Shown piece by piece: positions 56,641-64,000 of a DNA stretch of 64,000 bases. How positions within the stretch are numbered: the first letter of the stretch is position 1; every line of letters starts with the position of its first letter. The DNA lies in assembly GCA_028023455.1 (NCBI GenBank), contig JAQFVV010000027.1:5079845-5143844 (forward strand). Reading direction: 5' to 3'. This stretch comes from Epiperipatus broadwayi (Eukaryota; Onychophora; Udeonychophora; Euonychophora; Peripatidae). Position numbers and translations under genes: made by a program. The notes beneath the pieces were generated by a model. That model was not told the DNA's origin and did no database searches. It saw only the letters and a program-made list of their open reading frames with translations.

Positions 56641-57345
56641 GACAGGATAGCCTAGCCCTTCAATGTGACATAATTTTTAGATTTTTTTATACCTCGTTCT
56701 CACTTTTGTGATAGGAATAGTTATCTCTAAATAAGGCTGTAAAATCCTAAAATCTTTGCCTAACCGAAATCCAATGCCATTCAATTCATTAATGATTGTT
56801 TTTAGAAAGATTACAATTAAAGACTGCAACATTACTATATCGGTTCCCAAGACCACTCTCTCTATTCTCAAGGGCTTGAAGTAAAAACAAAAATAATTAG
56901 AAAAAGTATTTGAGTTCAAAATTATTGTGTTTTTAAACATAGAAATGTGGTTGGGTAAGAACACACCCTAATAGCACAGTTAAAATAAAGGAATGATCCA
57001 TAATATAACAATCTTATGATGACAACACCTTGCTTTAATGTAAGTGATGAAAGAGGAAAAGAAGGGGAAATAGATTGCTTGCAACATCTTTTCCCACAAG
57101 ACGGCACGAAGTAATATTGTTACAGCAGTGTTTGTTATTTATTGTTAATCCTCATATTTAAAAGCTTTACTATCACCACTCTTGTAGTCCTCATTAACTT
57201 TTGCAAATATAACTTTAGTACACTGTACTGAAATAATTCAAATTAATAGTTTCAATGTATAAAAAATCTAAATGAAATTGGATATTAATAAAAGCAATTA
57301 ATAGTGACTTCCACATCACGTATTGACAATCCAGTTTGTTTGGAA
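56641..57345 (+). repeat. Repeat block R2, copy f, first part
   Basis: It is collinear with 7500-8245 (CCTAGCCCTTCAATGTGA, GGAATGATCCAT, GAAGTAATATTGTTACAGCAG). It is cut at about 57345 and continues at about 58455 after unrelated sequence. Confidence 0.7.
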
Positions 57346-58454
57346 ATTAAATAAAGAACTGATTGTTAAATTATTATTAAAGAGAATTTAGTCAAGTATA
57401 TTTGTTATTTACGATGGAATGGAAAGCTGAAGGGAGCTTAAACGTCTGTGTTCAAATCCTCCTTAATTACATCTAAGGTTTCAAATATATTTCAATATAT
57501 TTGTATTTAAATATATAAAACATGTTAATTTCACCGATGATTATATAACTGGCCAAATGAGTTAAAAATCAAAACTTTTAATTGGCCAACTCATGACTTT
57601 AACAAAATCTATTGTTAAAATAGATTCACTTTTAATAATATAAATACGTTAGTTTCGTTTGTAAAAAGTATATTAATAATTTGTCAGATTATGAAAGTAA
57701 ATGAAAGATTTCAAAAATAAAATTTGATTTATAATTTAAAAAATATTCAATTGCGGTGAAATAAAAGTAACTGCTATTTGACCAACCAAAAACATTCTGA
57801 TGTAATCATTTTTTTTCACTTTTACGTTACGATAAATATGCAGCAATAAATAAATAATTCTTGGTAACATCTTAACTATTTTTCTAAAATAATTTGATTT
57901 TTAGTATTATTTTATCAATAATAATTTGTAATTCAATTCAAATATTGTTTAAAATGTTGTAAACATTCGTTTATCATTTTCGAAATAAAAATCAAAACGA
58001 ACGTAACTTTTTACTTTTTGGCAGCCATTTCCCTTTCTGACAGAAGTTTGACAGCCAATAAGATTCAAGAAAAGGTGGTGAGGAGGCGGTGCTTTGGTTT
58101 TGTTTGACATATATGGTCATTTTTATTGAATTTTTACTTGTAAAATAATTCTGAAGAGAGCACCATCTTACAGAACTTTTGATTTTCTTTTCGATGACGT
58201 ATCATATGTATACGTGGGATAAAAAGTAGCTGATTTACAGTGACGTCAAATCTTCTCATTTTTTTACGAGTCAGGCAGTTGAAGGAATGAAACATGAAAA
58301 AATATCTACTGCTCTCTCTATTTAGATATAATTAAGTAAAAATTAAAAATATAAAATTGAACTTAAATGTATATTGAAGTACATACAATATTAGTTTTAA
58401 AATGTTTCTTTTTATTCTGTATAACAATGTCTGAGACAAATCTCTTTGATAGAA
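57346..58454. other. 1.1 kb segment inside R2 with SINE-like start and promoter-like sites
   Basis: The first 140 bp (57385-57530) recur at 63585-63720. They contain a polymerase III B-box-like GTTCAAATCC after GGAGCTTAAACGTCTGT, so this may be a second SINE-like family. The rest is single copy here: AT-rich to about 58000, then a mixed-composition part with CCAAT (58055-58059), a consensus CRE TGACGTCA (58241-58248) and TGACGTAT (58195-58202). No ORF is present. Whether these sites act as a promoter cannot be told from sequence. Confidence 0.4.
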
Positions 58455-58860
58455 TAATTTATTAAATTCCATATTCGCTTTCCTCTTAACTAAAAAACTA
58501 CAATTCTCTACCTTTCTTTGGCATGTATTTAAGGGTGCAAGCGACCACATAGTTTTTCTTACCAAAAAAATCTAGTCTTCTGATCAGTGCTGCCCTCTTT
58601 TTTGTGATATTATGAATTTGTCAGAAAATCATCATAAACATTGATATTTTTGAATAAAAAATGTAAAAAAAAAGGAACTTTCTATATATAAAAAAAACCC
58701 ATAAAATAGTAACACTAGCAACTCTTAATTCTTTACTGTTAAACCAACAGTGCGAGAGGCATTTTAATCAATTCAAAAGATATAAAAATATTACTAAACA
58801 ATATTTCATACTTTCACTTACACTCTAAACTTTCATTAAATAAGACAGAATTATCTTCTA
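58455..58860 (+). repeat. Repeat block R2, copy f, last part
   Basis: It carries AAATTCCATATTCGCTTT, CTTTGGCATGTATTTAA and CAGTGCTGCCCTCTTTTTTG, as in 8475-8900. Confidence 0.7.
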
Positions 58861-59840
58861 ACATTATTCCTTGACTGATTTTACTTCTGATATTGAGGCA
58901 ATATTGTTATACAGTTAATTTTAATTTATCGATTATTATTAGCTTAGCAGTGCCCGCCTACTCTTGTAAACCTCGTTAATTTCCGACATATACTGCCACT
59001 CATTAAAATATGATTTGCCTATTGCAGGTACATATATGAATTAAGCAATGAAACATTTTTGCCTGATCAATAGCGTTTATTTTATTCTAAAATGAACTTT
59101 AAATAAAACTTAAGGTGTAGTCGAATTACAATAAAGTACATAGATTGACTTCTCCGAAATTAAGCAATGGCAATAGTGTTATAATAAAACAGCAAGTGGT
59201 AATATAGATGTCAGAACTAAGGGTAGGATTTCTAAGATGGATGCAAGGAGTCAAGTTAACAGTTCATGAGATTGCTCTCCCTGGACAATAGAAGAGTTTG
59301 AAGTAGTATCTCTTCGGTTATTCATCGTTAGACAGTTGATGAGATAGTGATACAGTAGTTTTAATCCAAAGGTTTAATCACAGTAGCAAACTCCAGGAAT
59401 GTCCTTGGTTGGCTTGTGAAATTTTCCTTCATTTTCAAATCAGGAGCATTAGTATATATCCTCAAGGTTATCTGCTTAGATTATGTATTATAAAAAGATC
59501 GATTCTTAATCCTAATGTTGATCTATACCATATAATACAAAAGTGACTTCAGGAATTGAAATTTTGTCTATCTTGTTTCAACAACTTGAGATCCAGTGAA
59601 AACCAGGAGCATTAGTGCATAGGCTGATTAACCATTGGTGGCCTTATTCGATGGGCTAATTAATAATTGGTAGTAACTGATTGTTGTAATTAGAGATGAT
59701 CTATGAAGTTTAGACTTCAATAATGAATAAAGTTTTGAGAGTCTATTATATGTGATCCTATTTAAGATAGGTGAGTGAGAGCTTGAGAGATATCCTAAGG
59801 CAATGTTCAGATGCAGACCAAAATAAATTACTGTTCAGAA
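58861..59840. other. Single-copy AT-rich stretch, nothing recognised
   Basis: No open frame over 60 codons and no match to the repeat blocks was noticed. A short stretch at 59035-59090 (CATTTTTGCCTGATCAATAG) is echoed at 60606-60640 (CATTTTTTTCCTGATCAGTAA), so 59.1-60.6 kb may be an insertion between two related flanks. Confidence 0.4.
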
Positions 59841-60390
59841 AAATTGTTTTTTACTAGGCAAAGTCTCCAGTTTTAATAACTCCATCCAAACCACTATAAG
59901 TAACACAACAATTGCTTTCTTATGGATGAGGGAATCAGAATTGACAACAATCCCCTTAACACCCTCCTCACAGCTCCCTCCCCAAAGAACTGCATTTTGG
60001 GCTCCCAGGGACTCTCCAACCACTAGATCCCCCCACCCAGACCACAAGATAAAATTTTTGGTATATCGCAAAATTGCCAAAACCACAATAATGCTATAAA
60101 TTGCCAACTTATGAATGAGCCGATCAAAATTCGTAATCGTCCCCTTAACACCTTCCTCCCAGTTCCACCCAAGGACTGTGATTTAGGCTTCCTGGGACCC
60201 TCCCAACACCCATTTCCATTCAGAAAGCAAAGTGCCAAAACTGCAATAAGTAACATTTCAATTGCTTTCTTATGAATGAGAAAGTCTAAATCGGTAATAA
60301 TTCCCTTAATCCCCTCCTCACAGCTTCCCACACCATAAGAGCTGTGGTTTAGGTTCCCAGAGATCCTCCCAACCACACTCAGTCAGCAAA
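59840..60390. repeat. Three-copy diverged tandem repeat, units of about 160-190 bp
   Basis: Units start near 59886, 60076 and 60234 with CCAAAACCACAATAAGTAAC-like sequence. They share CTTATGAATGAG, CCCCTTAACACC-TCCTC and GGGACTCTCCAACCAC. The region is GC-richer than its surroundings. On the minus strand, frames of 90 and 117 codons arise and the repeat GSCEEGIKGIITDLDFLIHKKA-type peptide is visible in two units, but the middle unit is in another frame. Coding is therefore unlikely now. Confidence 0.7.
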
Positions 60391-60639
60391 GGTGAAATCT
60401 CTGATTAACAACATGGAAGCACAATATAACTATTTCTTTACAGCCTTTTGGCCTAATATTATATTCAAGATATTAGTTTTCCCATAAATTAACTTCATGA
60501 CTGAAACCCTTCCTTTATTTAAGAATTATCAATACCTAATTCATACTGGTGTTCACTAAAACTTTTTAATTTGGATGTTGCACACATTTATGCAAATTAA
60601 AGAGGAAAACATTTTTTTCCTGATCAGTAACATTTATTT

Positions 60640-61300
60640 TATATGTTCAATAGCGGCCTCATCACAATGTTATTTTTAAAAAATAAAATTTACCAAATAT
60701 AAATGTGATCTTCACAAAACGCATTCAAAAATAAGTGTTCAATCTGATAATAATAGTGCAAGCAAGCACACAACTTATTTCTAGCAACATCTCTTATTAT
60801 ATGCCTTGACCAACACAAATAAATATCGGTGAATCTACTCACACCTGATCAGATGTGATTTTGACACACGAAGGAACATTCAACATGGATTCAATTTATA
60901 TAATACTGTAAGCATTGTTATGATTTATAAATGTAAAAGAATTTATTTTGTTTCTTTGAGAGTGCTGTAATGTAGCACTACCTATATATAAACTGCCAAT
61001 GCTGACCAAAATTACTTCCCCATGCGTGGTCAAGCAAAAAATCACATTATCAGAGAGTATGTGTATTTCTTATAAATACAGAATTTCTGTGTCCAAGCTA
61101 TCCTTTTTTCTTTCTCTTTTTATATTAAATCTGAGAGAATCAAAAAAGCAAAAATTAATGGGTACAATAAAATCCTCTTAGTTATGATGTTGTTCTTGTG
61201 ACAATATAATCGCTAAAGTAGATTTGAAACATAATTTGAGTCAGGAGTTTCTTCTGGAAAAGTCTGTATGTTTATGCCATTTCATTTAGGAATTTTTCAG
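60640..61300 (+). repeat. Repeat block R3, copy d
   Basis: It matches R3 from TTTTTAAAAAATAAAATTTACC through GACCAACACAAATAAATATCG to GAGTTTCTTCTGGAAA. It then joins gypsy G5 within gag rather than the LINE block. Confidence 0.7.
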
Positions 61301-62124
61301 CCAGACAATGGACAACTGTTGGGGAGCAAAACTGAACTTACATCTGTGCTGTTGAAACATGTAGAGCTTATAAAGCCATGTTGGGTAAAGCAATAATGTT
61401 TCAAAATGATATGGTTATAAAAAAACAAATAATGACTCTAAACAGAATGCAGCAAAGATTACAAACTCCACTGGTACAGATAGCACCTGGATATAATATT
61501 GTTGTGACAGTAAATATTGTGTAAAGAATTTAAAAAAAGCCAGTGCCATATTTACAGTGTGGTGGGATTTGCCATGGGTCTGTAATAATAAGCAGAAAAA
61601 CAGTAAATGCAATTTATCAGCCCATTGTAAATTGAGAGGTGTGTTTTTAAAAAAAGGGTCGGGTGGTCAGCATAGCTGCCTTGTGATTAGTTGTCCTGGG
61701 TTAGCAGGTTTGCTTCCCGAACAATGCTGTGACACATGAAAAAAAAAGGCTAATGTCAAAAAAATGATATCAATAATAATCTCTTTACATTGGATGTTCA
61801 TCTTTGCAAAAGGAAAATTAGAGTAGAGACCAATAGTGGAGCGATTGTGTATCTAATATCACCCAAAGATTAATCAAATCTCACAAGGAAATATAAGAAA
61901 GTTATACCTAGAATTTAAAAAAGATTTAATAGTGGCTGATGTAAATGGAAATTTAGTAGATATATAAATGATTGCTATAACATCAGTGATAATAAATACA
62001 AGATTGAAAAATCTATTTTTGTATATTGTGAAGAAAGATCTAAGTCTGTTTCTAGGCAGAATTTGTTAACCATTAGAAATTAAAATAATAAAGAATACTG
62101 TTGGAATCAGATATCCACTGTAGA
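61300..62124 (+). mobile_element. Gypsy-like relic G5 (gag C-terminus and protease remnants)
   Basis: It begins within gag (ACTGAACTTACATCTGTGCTGTTGAAACATGTAG). It continues through the knuckle region near 61500 and a protease-like part at 61790-62070 (GGAAATTTAGTAGATATA), and ends before R2 copy g. A tRNA-like SINE at 61656 splits it. No open frame is informative. Confidence 0.6.
61656..61748 (+). repeat. tRNA-derived SINE with A and B boxes and A tail
   Basis: A GC-rich 80 bp island has A-box-like TGGTCAGCATAG (61664-61675) and B-box-like GGTTTGCTTCC (61707-61717) at about 43 bp spacing. It ends with CAATGCTGTGACACATG and nine A residues. This is the polymerase III promoter layout of tRNA-derived SINEs. 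It interrupts gypsy G5, whose other copies read straight through. It shares its tail sequence with the fragment at 41103. Confidence 0.65.
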
Positions 62125-63582
62125 CTGCCACTATATCTTACCTAGTCCTGTTAGAATAAAGGAATGATCCATGATAAAATAAACTCATGATGATAATACC
62201 CTGCTTTAATGTAAGTGATAAAAAAGGACAAAAAAACAAGAAAAGAGATTGCCTGTATCAAAAACAGTGCTTAGCTTTTGATAAACCAACCCCTTTTCCC
62301 ACAAGACAACAAGAAGTAATTTTATTAAAATAGCCAAAATCTCACTATACCTATTGCCATACTGCAAGCTATAGTAATCAATGGATACCACATGTCTTGT
62401 ACATAAAATCCCCATCCAGTGCCTACTCAACCAACATCCCCAGACTAGTTTCTGGCTTGTAGCTGTCATCAGTGAAGAGCTTGGATATGAGAGCACTGCA
62501 CCTAGATCTTAGGATCTAATGCAACCCTCCAGCAGCCACCTTTTATCTCTACTTAACTACAAAACCACAAGTCTTAAATTGAAAACACCTTAATATTTTC
62601 AATCCAGGCCCATCAGCTTATATAGTCATATAGGTCTAAACTCAGTTCAGTACCTATACATTTTGGTGTCTTTGGTTCTTTAATAATCATAGCCACCAAT
62701 ATCCTATAAGACAGGATTGGTTTTAAGCCAATAAACATCACATGATCACCATTTCTTATGCTTGCTTATAACTGTTATTAAAACAGGCAAAAACTCACTA
62801 TACGTATTGCTACACTGCAAGCTAGAGTAATGTTTATTGGCTTAAAACCAATCCTGCCTAATAGGATATTGATGGCTATGGTTATTAAAGAACCAAAGAC
62901 ATCAAAATGTATGGGTACTGAACGGAGTTCAGATCCATATGACTATATAAGCTAATGGGCATGGATTGAAAATCTTAAGGTGTTTTCAATTTAAGACTCA
63001 TAAATTTTGTAGTTAAGTAGAGATAAAAAGTGGCTGCTGGAAAGTTGCATTAGATCCTAAGATCTAGGTGCAGTGCTCTCAGATCCAAGGCTCCTCACTG
63101 ATGAAGGCCACAAGCCAGAAACTAGTCTGGAGATATTGGATGAGTAGGCACTAGATGGAGATTTTATGCACAAGTTTTCTGGTATTCATTGATTACTCTA
63201 GCTTGCAGTGTGGCAATACATATAGTGCGTTTTTGTCTGTTTTAATAATAGTTATAAACAAGCATAAGAAATGGTGATCATGTGAAGAAGTAATTTTGTT
63301 AGGAAAGTGTTTGTTATTTACTGAGCCCTTATTAGCTTTTGCAAGTATAACGTTAATACAATATACAGAAAGAATTCAAATTAATAGTTTTAGTATACAA
63401 AAAACCTAATTGCAATTGGATATTCATAAAAGCAATTAATAATGACTTTCATATTGTGTATTTATGGCCCATTTTATTTTTAAATTATATAAATACTTGA
63501 GTGTTAAATTATAAGCCATGTTAATAAATTATTCTATCAAAGAGATTAATTCCAGACAATATTATACGGAATAAGACATGTT
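62125..63582 (+). repeat. Repeat block R2, copy g, split by foldback
   Basis: R2 sequence lies at 62125-62323 and 63285-63582 (TTTGTTAGGAAAGTGTTTGTTATT, CCCTTATTAGCTTTTGCAAGTATAACG). It is truncated at about 63582, where the same SINE-like sequence as at 57385 begins. Confidence 0.7.
62311..63297. mobile_element. Foldback palindrome FB1d, 961 bp, 13 bp target duplication
   Basis: The insert 62324-63284 is flanked by AAGAAGTAATTTT (62311-62323 and 63285-63297). Arms of roughly 450 bp meet near 62820, where TGTTATTAAAACAGGC and GTAATGTTTATTGGC form the junction. The left arm has CATAAAATCCCCATCCAGTGC, CTAGTTTCTGGCTTGTAGC and ATCTTAGGATCTAATGCAA; the right arm has their complements. The empty site is seen at 40975-40995 in R2 copy d. 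Confidence 0.85.
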
Positions 63583-64000
63583 ATTAAAGAGGATTTGGTC
63601 AAGTATATTTGTTATTTAAGATGGAGTGGACAGCTGAAGGAAGCTTGAAAGTCTGTGTTCAAATCCCCCTTAATTACACCTAAGGTTCAGCATATTTCAA
63701 TATACTTGTATTTAAATATATAAAACATATTATGTAATATATGTTAAGGCTATAACTTTTAACGCAAGATAATGACTTTATCTCTATAAATTTTATTATA
63801 AATAACTTAGAAAGTAAAGTATGTACATACATGAACAGATAATTATAAATTATAGTGGTATCTTTGTAAGATTGCAGTCAGGAATGGAAAGGACTAATGA
63901 GTGCTTCATATGTTGCAGCTGTGATGCGTACCATGTTTTCTGATGAAGATTTAAAGGAGTAAGACTCTTGTAAAGCTATTCAGATATAGAAATCAGTTTC
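63583..64000. other. SINE-like repeat start and unassigned sequence to window end
   Basis: 63585-63720 matches 57385-57530, including the B-box-like GTTCAAATCC. Beyond 63730 the two diverge. Nothing was recognised in the last 270 bases. Confidence 0.4.

Overview
The window looks like an intergenic stretch of a repeat-rich, very AT-rich animal genome, roughly two thirds or more A+T by eye. The evidence is the mixture of decayed eukaryotic transposon classes: Ty3/gypsy-like LTR elements, several non-LTR (LINE) lineages, a GIY-YIG endonuclease of Penelope-like type, tRNA-derived SINEs, a piggyBac-like TTAA element, TIR elements and long foldback palindromes. No intact host protein-coding gene, rRNA or convincing functional tRNA was found. 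There are no prokaryote-style operons. An invertebrate is likely, and a mollusc such as a cephalopod is possible, but no marker here proves the taxon. All long open frames are fragments of mobile elements.

Layout. 1-1694 is a long LTR-like repeat (A), truncated by the window edge and inverted relative to a related copy (B) at 49319. 1762-6797 is the best-preserved gypsy relic, with two LTRs, gag, protease and reverse transcriptase remnants, and a 1.08 kb palindrome inside its 3' LTR. 7380-14990 holds an unidentified repeat block (R2), two copies of one LINE family (one split by a 2.84 kb LTR-like insertion) and a second block (R3). From about 15 kb to 49 kb and again from 56 kb to 63.6 kb, the same blocks recur in the same order and strand: R2, R3, an endonuclease-RT LINE, an X block with a minus-strand LINE 3' end, a GIY-YIG block, then gypsy LTR-gag-protease. 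The cleanest spacing between equivalent points is 8755 bp (31681 to 40436). Between 28 and 39 kb the spacing is 11157 bp, which becomes about 8.8 kb after removing one 2.35 kb insertion. The region is therefore read as an ancient head-to-tail array of a composite unit of about 8.8 kb, with deletions and nested insertions.

Nested insertions date the layers. They include a 1777 bp TTAA-flanked piggyBac-like element (15579-17355), an 849 bp TIR element with an 8 bp target duplication (17699-18547), five palindromic foldback elements each flanked by direct repeats of 9-14 bp, three or four long LTR-like elements targeting AT dinucleotide tracts, a minus-strand LINE 3' end (20541-21520), two tRNA-like SINEs, and a 6.7 kb composite (49319-55995) that carries a gag-like gene with three in-frame stops.

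Functionally nothing here appears to work as a living pathway. The interest lies in the array architecture, the long-palindrome elements with variable target duplications, and the conserved short core shared between otherwise different palindromic or TIR elements.
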